From: Thiorhodospira sibirica ATCC 700588
GTDB taxonomy: Bacteria > Pseudomonadota > Gammaproteobacteria > Ectothiorhodospirales > Ectothiorhodospiraceae
Assembly: GCF_000227725.2 (NCBI RefSeq)
Contig: NZ_MU255056.1
Location: 1,979,837-2,038,477, forward strand
Reading direction: 5' to 3'
Length of the DNA: 58,641 nucleotides
Part shown: piece by piece, positions 6,883 through 15,405 of the stretch
How the letters are laid out: every line of letters begins with the position of its first letter
Numbering within the stretch: the first letter of the stretch is position 1
Notes under the pieces: generated by a model
What the model saw: the letters and a program-made list of their open reading frames with translations, nothing else
Told to the model about the DNA's origin: nothing
Database searches by the model: none
Position numbers and translations under genes: made by a program

Positions 6883-8301
6883 ATGCGTGCTAACGTGCAT
6901 ATCCGTTTCCCGCAAGGCGCGTTTGCCCGCTTGCATCAACGGCTGCTGCAAGACAAGCAGCGTGAGGCCTTTGCATTACTGTTGGGGCAAAGCCATCGTT
7001 TTGAGGATTACACCGTGATCAAAGTGGTGGAAATGGATATTGCACGGCCTGAGGATTATACCAGCCAAGGGATTGCACACCTGCGCCTGAAACGTGAATA
7101 CATTTATGATCGCTTGGTCAAAATGCAGCGCCAGGGACATGCCGACACGCTGATTGATGTTCACACCCATCCCTTTTGTACTCAAGGCGCGGCTTTCTCC
7201 GGCGTAGATGACCGGGATGAGCGGGTTTTTCATCAATGGCTTGGGGATACCCTGGATAATGTGCATTATGCCAGCATTGTCCTGTCGCAAACCGACTACG
7301 CCGCCCGCCTGTGGGAACGCCGTCAAAATCGCCTGTTTGCAATCCCGGCGCAGATCAAAACCCAGACCGTTGCCGAGGCCTGGCCGTGCGCTCAGCAGCC
7401 GCCTGACAAGCGACCGTGTGAGCAAAATACCTTCGCCCGCGCTACCGATGCGCAGCAGGGGTTTTTAGCGCGCAGTGTGTTGGCATTGGGGCTGGAGAAT
7501 TTGCGGCGCATGACCAATGACCAACGTATTGCCGTTGTTGGCGTGGGCGGGCTTGGTTCCATCATTGCAGAGCACTTGGTGCATTCGGGCTTTATGCACC
7601 TGGACCTGATTGATCATGACGTGCTAGAGATCACCAATCTCAATCGCATTGTTGGCGCGTATTATCGGGATGCCAAAGCGGCCAGACTCAAGGTTAAGAC
7701 GGTGCAACAGCATCTGCAGCGCATCAACCCCTTTGCAACGATCCATGCGCACCCACAACGCATTGAAGAGGATAGTCTGTTGCCGGTGCTGGCGCGTGCT
7801 GACTGGATCATCCTGGCGACCGATGATCATGCCAGCCGCTTCAAGACACAAGAGATTGCCTTGCGTTTTGGTATTCCGCTGCTCTCTGCCGGGGTTAATA
7901 TCACCGTCGAGGCGGGGCAGATCAGCGACATGAGCGGGGAGGTGATCATTGCGCGTCAAGGGGATCGCCTGTGTTTGAACTGCCTGGGGCGCATCTCTAC
8001 TACCCGTCTGGCAGCGCAAGCCTTCCCTGATTTAGGAAAAACCCTGGCTGCACGCGGCTATGTCAGCGGTGCCGAGGTCAAGGAACCGGCCGTCAAAACC
8101 CTCAATGCTTTGCTTGCGACACTCAGCGTTGATCTGCTGATCAATCAATACACGGAACGCCAGCCGCATGTCCCGGTGTGGGTTTATGAAAACAACCTGG
8201 CGCCTTGCATCTATCCCGATACCGACAGCGTGGCACAGCGTCGCAAAGACTGCTTTTATTGTCATGATACCTGCAGCGACACTGCCGCCGTGTCGCACTA
8301 A
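6883..8301 (+). CDS. JAB deubiquitinase-like domain fused to ThiF/E1-like adenylyltransferase
   Basis: The protein has 472 aa with two domains. The N-terminal JAB/MPN+ domain (about 1-150) has the zinc metalloprotease set E28, H94-x-H96 and S106-x2-D109. The C-terminal E1/ThiF domain (about 195-440) has the nucleotide loop GVGGLGS (220-226), D244/D246, the NLNR motif (252-255), D314-D315 and two CxxC pairs (364/367 and 457/460) for zinc. I see no obvious catalytic cysteine in the crossover region (GYVSGAEVKEPAV, 392-404), so it may adenylate without a standard E1 thioester. In known bacterial systems the E1 activates a ubiquitin-like C-terminus and JAB trims or removes it. Confidence 0.92.
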   Translation: MRANVHIRFPQGAFARLHQRLLQDKQREAFALLLGQSHRFEDYTVIKVVEMDIARPEDYTSQGIAHLRLKREYIYDRLVKMQRQGHADTLIDVHTHPFCTQGAAFSGVDDRDERVFHQWLGDTLDNVHYASIVLSQTDYAARLWERRQNRLFAIPAQIKTQTVAEAWPCAQQPPDKRPCEQNTFARATDAQQGFLARSVLALGLENLRRMTNDQRIAVVGVGGLGSIIAEHLVHSGFMHLDLIDHDVLEITNLNRIVGAYYRDAKAARLKVKTVQQHLQRINPFATIHAHPQRIEEDSLLPVLARADWIILATDDHASRFKTQEIALRFGIPLLSAGVNITVEAGQISDMSGEVIIARQGDRLCLNCLGRISTTRLAAQAFPDLGKTLAARGYVSGAEVKEPAVKTLNALLATLSVDLLINQYTERQPHVPVWVYENNLAPCIYPDTDSVAQRRKDCFYCHDTCSDTAAVSH

Positions 8302-8375
8302 GCCTGCAGACCGTCCTGTTTGTGTAGAGGCGCCAGGTATTGGCTTGGTACCTTATATTTTCTTCTTTAGTTTTT

Positions 8376-8590
8376 ATCAGTTTGCGCGGGAAACCTCGGC
8401 CTTCAGGCCGAGGAGGGATAGCGCGGCGTGCGAAGCAAGCCTCCCGCGCTCCTTTCTATGTTGAGGTTTTACACAGTGCGCTATCGCGTGTAACGTATGG
8501 ACATGGACATCAAACGCGCCTACCGCTTCCGGTTCTACCCGACGCCCGCGCAGGAACAAAACCTTGCCCGGACGTTCGATTGCGTAACGC
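8376..8590 (+). mobile_element. tnpB: Left end and first codons of a TnpB (IS605/IS1341-type) element, truncated
   Basis: It starts with the ATCAGTTTGCGCGGG end shared with three other copies in this window (14987, 33201, 53465), including the CGGCC..GGCCG hairpin. Unlike them it keeps the tnpB start: the ATG at 8497 encodes KRAYRFRFYPTPAQEQNLAR, the classical TnpB N-terminus, and homology ends at TFDCV. No right end is seen. The 391-bp gap between the JAB-E1 and first GTPase genes is largely this remnant. Confidence 0.75.
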
Positions 8591-8692
8591 CTATTTTTAT
8601 TTTAAAGACGGCAGGTCGAGATTTAAAAATCACCAGGGATGCTTCGTTAAATAGGGTAGCGTTGATATTCCCACCTGTTTTGGAGGTTTTCC

Positions 8693-9526
8693 ATGCTGCA
8701 ATCCTTGCTGAGTGATTATCCTGAGTTAGCCCGTGCACTGTCGGCCTTAGAGGCTTTTGATCATGACGCACTCTCTGAGCGGCCCGTGTGTGTGGCGGCG
8801 CTGGGTTTATATAACGGCGGCAAAAGCACCTTGTTAAATGCCTTGACCGATCAGATTGAAGCGGAGTATTTCCCTACTGCATGTGTGCGTGAGACCCGCA
8901 CGGCAAAAATATTGCACTTGCCCACGCATGATGTCATGGATACGCCCGGCATTGATGCGCAAGACGAAGACGACGCACATACCTTCGCCAGCATTGTAAA
9001 AGCCGATGTTTTGTTGATGGTGCATAACCTGCGTCTGGGTGAGCTGGATGCCCAGGCCCTGGATTATTTGGCCAAGATTCAAAAACAATCAACAGAGCCT
9101 TTGCATGAGCGCTTACTGTGCGTGTTGACCCATGCCGAGGGTAAGCGCGCTGAATTTACCTCGCTCATTGAGATGATCAATGCGCAATTGCACCATATCA
9201 GCGGCAAAGCAGCACCGATTTTTCTGGTCAGCAGCACGATTTATCTGCAAGGCCGCCGCGAAGGACAGCAGGCATTTATACAGGCCAGCGGTATTCCCGT
9301 ATTGCAAAGTACCCTGGCTCGTCGGATTAGTGAGCTGCAACAGACCTTGACCACCGTCCGGGCGAAAAAGCGTCAAACCGTTGTGGCGCAGGTGTATGAA
9401 CGCGTGACTCAGGCAATGCAAAGCGAGACCCAGCAAAAACACCATTTGCAGCGGTCCCTGGCAGAAAAATTACAGCGGGCGAATGAAAATTCCGCACAGC
9501 TGTTGCGTTCTTTACAGGGTGGTTAA
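8693..9526 (+). CDS. Dynamin-like GTPase, small member
   Basis: The product has 277 aa, starting at 8693 behind GGAGG. G1 is GLYNGGKST (38-46), G2 threonines lie around 62-70 and G3 is DTPG (83-86). The G4 region is degenerate (LTHAEG instead of NKxD). The C-terminal part (about 210-270) is a long charged helix or coiled coil. It matches the large group of dynamin-superfamily or YeeP/YfjP-like bacterial GTPases with truncated stalks. It heads a four-gene run whose spacing (53, 29 and 23 bp) indicates one transcript. Confidence 0.8.
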   Translation: MLQSLLSDYPELARALSALEAFDHDALSERPVCVAALGLYNGGKSTLLNALTDQIEAEYFPTACVRETRTAKILHLPTHDVMDTPGIDAQDEDDAHTFASIVKADVLLMVHNLRLGELDAQALDYLAKIQKQSTEPLHERLLCVLTHAEGKRAEFTSLIEMINAQLHHISGKAAPIFLVSSTIYLQGRREGQQAFIQASGIPVLQSTLARRISELQQTLTTVRAKKRQTVVAQVYERVTQAMQSETQQKHHLQRSLAEKLQRANENSAQLLRSLQGG

Positions 9527-9579
9527 GTCGTTTTTTGTAGCGAAGCCTCACACCAGTTATATATTTCAGGAGAATACAT

Positions 9580-10101
9580 ATGTTTTTTCTGGCAGCAATT
9601 CCTTTAGTAAAGATTATTGGTGGCGCTATTGCGACAACTGCAGCAGTAAGTACTGCTGCCTATGTAGCACATAAACTGAGCGAAAACTCCTCAAGCGCAG
9701 ATGATGAGTATCATGCAAAACTCAAGGCGAGTCAGGAAGCCGAGGCCCGCCGGCAGCAGGCGCGTCAACAGCAGCTGCTGCAGGCCGCCACGGACAGCGT
9801 TGATCGCATCCTGCATCCCTTGGGCTTTGCCCGCCAGGGTGCGCTGGAGCCATACGATCTGCAGTGCTTGGCACAGCAGGATGTGGCGCTGGATGAAGAT
9901 ACGCACGAATGGGTGACTCACATGGCGCACCTGGCTGAAGTAGAGCCGACGCAGTTACAGGCCCTTGAACATGTGCTGACTTGCCTAAGCGCAAGCTATG
10001 AAGTCAAAGGCGATGGCCCGGTGCTGGCGATGCTTGAGCAGGTAAACATCCGCGCCCAGCGTATCGATGCCCTTGAGCAGCTATTGCACACGGTTAACTA
10101 A
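9580..10101 (+). CDS. Small membrane-anchored protein between GTPase genes
   Basis: The 173-aa protein is not recognised by family. It has an N-terminal hydrophobic segment (about 3-32, small-residue-rich IIGGAIATTAAVSTAAYVA), then an alanine/glutamine-rich coiled-coil stretch (45-70, HAKLKASQEAEARRQQA) and an acidic helical C-terminus. It sits between GTPase genes and may be a membrane tether or partner for them. The start at 9580 has AGGAG upstream. Confidence 0.6.
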   Translation: MFFLAAIPLVKIIGGAIATTAAVSTAAYVAHKLSENSSSADDEYHAKLKASQEAEARRQQARQQQLLQAATDSVDRILHPLGFARQGALEPYDLQCLAQQDVALDEDTHEWVTHMAHLAEVEPTQLQALEHVLTCLSASYEVKGDGPVLAMLEQVNIRAQRIDALEQLLHTVN

Positions 10102-10130
10102 ACCATATCCACGATAACAGGGAGTTTCTA

Positions 10131-11906
10131 ATGCATCTCCAGCACGACACCGACCGTCACCACTTGCTTGCAACTTTTGCGGGTTTGGCCGAGCAGTTTG
10201 CTCAGGCCAAAGCCGATATTGCGCACAAGGAGCAGCACATTGACGCTGCCTTGCAACGCTTGGAAAAACAGCTTAGCGCACAAAAGCGCCTACCGAGCGT
10301 GGATTTAAAAAACAAGCATCCAGTGATGCAGGCCTTTGAGCACTATCATCAGCAATTCCAAAACATTGCGCACAACTGGCAGCAGCAGGTCAAGCAATAC
10401 GAACGCAATACAGCGTTTCGCAAGGGGCTGGGTGATGCCTTTTTGTTGTATGTCTATGGCAAGGTCAATTCGGGCAAAAGCTCTTTGGGCAATTATGTCG
10501 CCACCGGCAGCGACACCCCAGATACAGCACGGGTGCAGCAGTGCAAAGCCGAAAGCGGCCTGCAATTTGGTTTACAGGAGGTTTCCAGCGTGGGCACCAT
10601 TCACGAAGATGAGTTGCAGCAAGGTTTTGGAGTAGATCGTAAGGAATGTACCTGCGCCATTCAGTATTTTCTACTGCCGGGGCTAAACTGGGTGGACTCC
10701 CCCGGCTTGCATTCCAAAAATCCAAAAAATGGCGATTTGGCGCGTGAATATGCCAATAGTGCCGATCTGATTGTATACACCATGTCGGCGGCCAATCCTG
10801 CACGCCAATCTGACATGCACGAGATTGAACAACTGTTAAGCCTGGGCAAGCCGTTGATGATCTTGATCACACGTTCAGATACGACAGCGCCCGTGCTCAC
10901 AGAACACGGTGAAGTGGAGTATCAAACCGTGATGTTCAGTGAAGCCGATCAGCAGGCGCAAATCCAGTACGTTCGCGATGAGCTTGAGCGGCTGCTGGCT
11001 CATGATCAGGCCCGGCGTGCTTTGATTAAGGCTGAGATCGTGCCGGTTTCCGTGAAAGTCGCTCAAGCGCAAAACGTTGAGATCTCTGGCATGGGCCGTT
11101 TGTTTGCGGTGATGTGTGAGCTTACTCAAAAAGAAAGTGTGCAGATGAAACTCAATACCCCGAAAAACAACCTGGCGCAATTCATCCTGCATTTGCAGGC
11201 ATCAACGACGCGACTGGAAGAGGGGCTTGCCAAGCTTGCAGAGGTCATCGCGGATTGTGAGCAAGGCATTGAGGAAGGACGCACAGAGATCATAACCACT
11301 CTGCAACAAAGCTTGAATATCGTTCTCAATCAGGCCATGCAGCAGTATCAGGGAGATAACAAAGCATTGTTAAGCCGTGTCGGTGAACATTTAAACAAGG
11401 AGCTCGCTCGCGTGATAGAAAACAAGCTTCGTGAGCAGCTTGAGCAGCTGGATCAGGCGGTGCAAGATGCCCTGGATTTTTCTGATGCCACGGCCTTGCC
11501 AGGCTTTGAACAGCACTTTGAGACCATATCTTATTCAAATAGCGCAAGCCGTAGCGCCCTGGGCGGATTATTTGGCGCCGTGGTTGGAGGCGTTGCCGGA
11601 TTTTTGATCGGCGGCCCGATGGGCGCAGCCATTGGCAGTACCTTAGGCAGTGCTGCCGGAGGAATGGGTGGCAAAGCATTGTCTGAGCAATTGGTACGGC
11701 GCATTCCCAACGGTGACAACCGTGAACAGATCGAAAACACGGCGCGTGAACTATTTACCCAAGGCTTGATCCGCGCTGTAGATACGCACTACACCCGTCC
11801 AGCCAAACAGGCGTACGTGCCGATACAGCAGCGCATGTTAGAAAGCCAAAAGGCCCTGCAACAGTTCAAACAGGCTCTGGCAAGTTTATCTATGTCCCGC
11901 GCCTGA
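10131..11906 (+). CDS. Dynamin-like GTPase, large member with glycine-zipper segment
   Basis: The product has 591 aa. The N-terminal 100 residues are helical. The GTPase domain has G1 GKVNSGKSS (110-118), G3 DSPG around 190 and an ITRSDT G4-like strand around 247. A long helical middle domain (about 350-460) precedes a hydrophobic glycine-rich zipper (about 476-517, GGLFGAVVGGVAGFLIGGPM) likely to insert into membrane, then a helical tail. Architecture and length fit bacterial dynamin-like proteins that act on membranes. It probably works with the other GTPases of this run; paired large and small dynamins are common. Confidence 0.82.
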   Translation: MHLQHDTDRHHLLATFAGLAEQFAQAKADIAHKEQHIDAALQRLEKQLSAQKRLPSVDLKNKHPVMQAFEHYHQQFQNIAHNWQQQVKQYERNTAFRKGLGDAFLLYVYGKVNSGKSSLGNYVATGSDTPDTARVQQCKAESGLQFGLQEVSSVGTIHEDELQQGFGVDRKECTCAIQYFLLPGLNWVDSPGLHSKNPKNGDLAREYANSADLIVYTMSAANPARQSDMHEIEQLLSLGKPLMILITRSDTTAPVLTEHGEVEYQTVMFSEADQQAQIQYVRDELERLLAHDQARRALIKAEIVPVSVKVAQAQNVEISGMGRLFAVMCELTQKESVQMKLNTPKNNLAQFILHLQASTTRLEEGLAKLAEVIADCEQGIEEGRTEIITTLQQSLNIVLNQAMQQYQGDNKALLSRVGEHLNKELARVIENKLREQLEQLDQAVQDALDFSDATALPGFEQHFETISYSNSASRSALGGLFGAVVGGVAGFLIGGPMGAAIGSTLGSAAGGMGGKALSEQLVRRIPNGDNREQIENTARELFTQGLIRAVDTHYTRPAKQAYVPIQQRMLESQKALQQFKQALASLSMSRA

Positions 11907-11929
11907 TCCAAAGGATAAGGAAACATACC

Positions 11930-13567
11930 ATGATGCAAGACATTCATCCCGTTTTACATGCCTTCAACACGACCCGTTCGATTTTGGCGCGTTATCTGCC
12001 CGCCGAACGCCTTGAGGCTCTGGCCGCACACATAGAGGCGCGTGCCAGCGCAGCAACGCCGGTGATCTTGGTCTATGGTGTTTACAATGCAGGCAAATCC
12101 ACCCTGATCAATGCCTTGCTGGGACGTGCTGAGGCGCCGATGGGATGTGTCCCTACGACAGCACAAACCCACCCTTATCAGTGGCGTGGTTACACCGTAC
12201 TCGATAGCCCTGGCATTGATGCCCTCAGTGAACATGAACGGGTTGCGCAAGCACAGTGCGAGCGCAGCGATGTCGTGATTTTTGTGATCAACAGTTCACC
12301 GGCTGCCGATGAATTGCGTACCTATACCTGTATGCTTGAATTCGTGGCACGCAAACAGCGGGTCATGCTGGTCATTAACAATACCAGCGGTATCCGCTGG
12401 GGCAGTGCCGAACAATTTGCTGTGGTTGATGAAGTCCGCGCCAACGTACAAAAGCAAGCGAGCATCCATTCACAGGAAATACAAAAGGCCGTTGCACAAA
12501 TCCCCATACACTGGCTGGATGCCAAGCTCGCCTTAGAGGGACGACTCACGCAACAACCAGCGTTCGTGCATCACAGTGGGATCATCCCCTTTGAACAATC
12601 GCTGCACAGCTTTATTGCCGCCACCGACAAAAGCGCACTGACCAAAAGCCTGGCCAGCCAACTGCACAGCGTGTTTGAGGAGGTACTTGCCGAGATCGAA
12701 AGTCGTCAGACCAACGAACACGACGCCCAGCTCAGCCGGATTCAAACGCGCTTGATGAACGAAGACGCTCGTTTGCGCAACGTCTTTGCCGAATTTATCC
12801 GCCATCAACAGCAACACCTCAAAAGCCACATCAAGGCACTGCTTAACCATCCCATGCAGGACCAAATGCAGGTGGAACAGGCCATGCAAGCCCTGAGCGA
12901 AACCCTGGGGAATGCCCTGCAGCAACGGCTGGAACAGGAACTGGAACACACGGCACGGCTGACCACGACACTAAATCAGACACTCGGACAAATACCGCCG
13001 CCTGCCATTGCGCTGCATCCAGAGGCAGTGCTACCGGTATCGCCGGAAACCTCAGCGCCAAACGCTGTGGAGCTTGATCAGCTTTTGCAGACGCATCAGG
13101 ATAAAGTTGCTCTGCTGTTAAAAAGCATCAAAGAAGAACATATCATCACCGTACTCACCACGGTTAAAGCATACTTTCCCAGTTTGCTCAAAGGGATTGG
13201 GCCTAAAACCATGGAAAAAATCGCTGGCAAATGGGTGGGCATCCTAACCAAAGGCGTGCCGGTGGTATCCATAGGCCTGCAGGCTATTTTGGGGGCGGTG
13301 GATTACTATCGTGCACAGCAGGCACAAGAAGAAGAAATCAATGCCAAACAGCGCTATTTTCAGCAAGTCAATGACCTGGCCGAGCAGTTATCACAACAAT
13401 ACCAGTATGCCGCCAACACGGTCATTGAACAGTGTATCGTACAGGTTTTACAACCCGCACTGGAGACACTGCAAGCCATGCAGACAACGCTGCAAACTCA
13501 GTCTACGCAGCAGGCGCAGGATCAACAAAGCCTGCAGAGCGCGGCCAATCAGCTTAAGCGCCTCTGA
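11930..13567 (+). CDS. Dynamin-like GTPase, third member
   Basis: The product has 545 aa. G1 is GVYNAGKST (50-58), the G2 threonines are in CVPTTAQTH (73-81) and G3 is DSPG (92-95). The G4 motif is degenerate (INNTSG). Long amphipathic helices fill 240-360 and 385-545. A weakly hydrophobic segment (about 425-462, KGVPVVSIGLQAILGAVDYY) could be the membrane paddle. The gene follows the large GTPase by 23 bp and closes the run; a terminator-like hairpin lies about 135 bp downstream. Confidence 0.82.
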   Translation: MMQDIHPVLHAFNTTRSILARYLPAERLEALAAHIEARASAATPVILVYGVYNAGKSTLINALLGRAEAPMGCVPTTAQTHPYQWRGYTVLDSPGIDALSEHERVAQAQCERSDVVIFVINSSPAADELRTYTCMLEFVARKQRVMLVINNTSGIRWGSAEQFAVVDEVRANVQKQASIHSQEIQKAVAQIPIHWLDAKLALEGRLTQQPAFVHHSGIIPFEQSLHSFIAATDKSALTKSLASQLHSVFEEVLAEIESRQTNEHDAQLSRIQTRLMNEDARLRNVFAEFIRHQQQHLKSHIKALLNHPMQDQMQVEQAMQALSETLGNALQQRLEQELEHTARLTTTLNQTLGQIPPPAIALHPEAVLPVSPETSAPNAVELDQLLQTHQDKVALLLKSIKEEHIITVLTTVKAYFPSLLKGIGPKTMEKIAGKWVGILTKGVPVVSIGLQAILGAVDYYRAQQAQEEEINAKQRYFQQVNDLAEQLSQQYQYAANTVIEQCIVQVLQPALETLQAMQTTLQTQSTQQAQDQQSLQSAANQLKRL

Positions 13568-13702
13568 ATAAAATCCTGTGCGGCCTCACTGTAAATCGGG
13601 GCTTTGAAAAATCTCCAGCCTGGTTACGTTATATATATCAATAAAGCCAAAGCACTGCTGATGATCCTGGATGCGGGATGCATGCAGGCTGACAGGATGC
13701 CT

Positions 13703-13724
13703 TGCCCACGGAAGGGCTTTTTTT
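13703..13724 (+). terminator. Rho-independent terminator after the GTPase run
   Basis: A short stem GCCC/GGGC (13704-13707 with 13714-13717) around ACGGAA is followed by seven T residues. The stem is short, so termination may be partial. Confidence 0.55.
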
Positions 13725-13845
13725 CAGGTTTGGCACCTCATCATTTAAAATCTGCCGAAATCATGCGTTAAGTCTATATAAACCGCGCAAGCCCGAAAAA
13801 TGCCTCGCTTGTTGCTTCATTTCAAAAAATCACGGAGAACAAAAT

Positions 13846-14061
13846 GTGCCATTCATTATTCCCGTTTGGGGTGTTGTTGCCATTGGTGTAATAGTTGCGG
13901 GCGCAATCGCCGCTTCTTCAAAAAGTGAACCAACGGTAGTTAATATTACAAAAGAAGTTGTTTGTAATGCACATAGACCTAAATGGTGGCTACTGGTCAC
14001 TGCTATATCCTCAGTCATTGGGGCCATTTTATCCATTCTGCAAATTATTATTTTCAATTAG
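13846..14061 (+). CDS. Small two-span membrane protein, unrecognised
   Basis: The GTG at 13846, with GGAG eight bases upstream, gives 71 aa: a membrane segment at about 4-21 (WGVVAIGVIVAGAIAAS), a short soluble loop containing one Cys and a basic HRPKWW, and a second membrane segment (about 49-68). An overlapping ATG at 13844 yields only a 15-codon peptide. Function unknown; it follows the GTPase run but has its own ribosome binding site. Confidence 0.5.
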   Translation: MPFIIPVWGVVAIGVIVAGAIAASSKSEPTVVNITKEVVCNAHRPKWWLLVTAISSVIGAILSILQIIIFN

Positions 14062-14121
14062 CTTAAAATTTCATGATCTAGCGATACACTTAATAACAAA
14101 TCTTAATAAGAAAAATGCCCG

Positions 14122-14487
14122 ATGAATAGCACCCCCTATGCCAATAACAGCATTCTGGTTTTAACCGTTTATTATTCCGATGGTCTGTGGATGTTTGATG
14201 ATGACCGTGTTGGGTTATGCCGTGAGCCTTTTGTTGAAGGTGTTCCCGAGATCATAGAACATCATGTAAAAGACATTCACAATGCAGAAGATGGCTTCCG
14301 GATGATCTTTTCGGCAAAACCCTTCCCAGGATATCAAGAGCATCTGGTCTGGCAACGAGCGGAATACGGTGGTAACTGGTATTTAAGCAATGTCCTGCAA
14401 ACGCAAGGCTGGCTGTGCCCCGCGATGTACAAATATTTCGAAAAAGCTCCCGAAAATATTTACGTCAAATGTGAGACACTCCGCTGA
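14122..14487 (+). CDS. Conserved hypothetical protein, resembles DUF6717
   Basis: This 121-aa soluble protein is rich in aromatic residues: LTVYYSDGLWMFDDDRVGLC (13-32), EPFVEGVPEII and GWLCPAMYKYFEKAPENIYV (95-114). These conserved-looking blocks match what I recall of the DUF6717 family, of unknown function. It is followed 16 bp later by a clear terminator. The assignment is from memory of the motif pattern. Confidence 0.5.
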   Translation: MNSTPYANNSILVLTVYYSDGLWMFDDDRVGLCREPFVEGVPEIIEHHVKDIHNAEDGFRMIFSAKPFPGYQEHLVWQRAEYGGNWYLSNVLQTQGWLCPAMYKYFEKAPENIYVKCETLR

Positions 14488-14503
14488 TGACATAATCACC
14501 CGG

Positions 14504-14533
14504 TAGCATCATCATGCAGATGCTATCTTTTTT
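14504..14533 (+). terminator. Rho-independent terminator
   Basis: A perfect 7-bp stem TAGCATC/GATGCTA (14504-14510 with 14519-14525), an 8-base loop, then TCTTTTTT. It ends the DUF6717-like transcript. Confidence 0.8.
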
Positions 14534-14852
14534 GCAGAGGCTACTTTTTTTCGTACCTTAACGTAATTTTATAAAAATTAAATTTTTAGTAATTCAAATT
14601 AAATACCTTCCTGCTCAGTCTCATTTTTTAAAAAATCCCGCATCAAGCGTTGTAATCATTAATGTATGCTTTTGCCAAGCTCGGCAGAAGTGACATCACC
14701 ATCTTCATGTGTCTATACACTTCACAAAAGGAATGCTTTGATGATGTCTACCGCCCCTGTTGCACCATCGGTTTTTATTGAAGTATCTGGCGATGAACAT
14801 ATGGGAACCTCGAAAAACCTTGGCCCCCGCTGAGAAATAAAATGACATCGTA
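14534..14852. other. AT-rich spacer with one doubtful small ORF
   Basis: It holds no gene I can support firmly. A 30-codon frame at 14741-14833 (MMSTAPVAPSVFIEV...) has AAAGGA nine bases upstream and could be a peptide or the broken start of a lost gene. Confidence 0.3.
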
Positions 14853-14986
14853 GTGAAACTTGCCATAGCCTATCCCGATGAAAAACGCACCGCCCTCAAG
14901 ACAGAGCTGTTCGCTGACGAGCAGCACCGCAAGAAGACCGATGCTTTGGGGGATCCGCTGGTCGAGATCGCGTGCCTTGAATTTTC
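14853..14986 (+). pseudogene. N-terminal fragment of an IS5-type transposase
   Basis: The frame reads TALKTELFADEQHRKKTDALGDPLVEIA in pieces. That pattern (LFADE..RKK.. LGDPLVEI) is typical of the first 50 residues of IS5-family DDE transposases. The frame is cut by the left end of the TnpB-derived mini-element at about 14987 and does not resume after it. Confidence 0.45.
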
Positions 14987-15206
14987 ATCAGTTTGCGCGG
15001 GAAACCCCGGCCGCAAGGCCAAGGAGGGATAGCGCAGCACGCAAAGCGTGCGCCTGTTCCCGAGGCCTCCTCTTTGGTAGCTTGCTCTCTTATACATGGA
15101 TGCTATCTTTATTTTAACCGCAGGGCTGGCGGGGTTAGTCTGTGGAGAAACTGTAAGTCCGGTATCTCTTTGAGGCATTTGGCAGGTAGGGCGGGGTGGA
15201 TGTCAA
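14987..15206 (+). mobile_element. TnpB-derived mini-element (copy B)
   Basis: This internally deleted IS605/IS1341-type element is about 220 bp. It has the left end ATCAGTTTGCGCGGGAAACC with a CGGCC/GGCC hairpin. A short junction follows, then the last codons of tnpB ([19 protein letters not shown], stop at 15174), and the right end finishes GGATGTCAA. No transposase remains. The right-end segment overlaps where an omega RNA scaffold normally lies. Confidence 0.75.
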
Positions 15207-15253
15207 GTTCTCAAACAGTGGAAGGCTTGGGACGTGGAGTAATAACGTAGCGA

Positions 15254-15404
15254 GGAGCGCCGAGTTGCACTCGGCTAGTCGGGATAAGGAGTTAAAAATC
15301 AGCCGAGTACAACTCGGCGCTCCAGATAACCACCCCGGCGCTACGCGCCACCCCTCCTTGAATAAGGAGGGGAGTTTTTTATGCGGCATCAAGACGATGC
15401 CGCC
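15254..15404. repeat. Composite palindromic repeats next to terD
   Basis: GGAGCGCCGAGTTGCACTCGGC at 15254 is answered by GCCGAGTACAACTCGGCGCTCC ending at 15323. A CCCTCCTTGAATAAGGAGGG hairpin with a T-run (about 15352-15380) and a GCGGCATC/GATGCCGC stem (15383-15403) follow. Related copies lie at 41777 and 44650. The CCTCC hairpin with TTTTTT could terminate plus-strand transcripts. Confidence 0.7.
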
Positions 15405-15405
15405 A

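Noticed and set aside
14504-14533. Possible small RNA gene
   Set aside because: The hairpin with T-run is best explained as the terminator of the gene just upstream.
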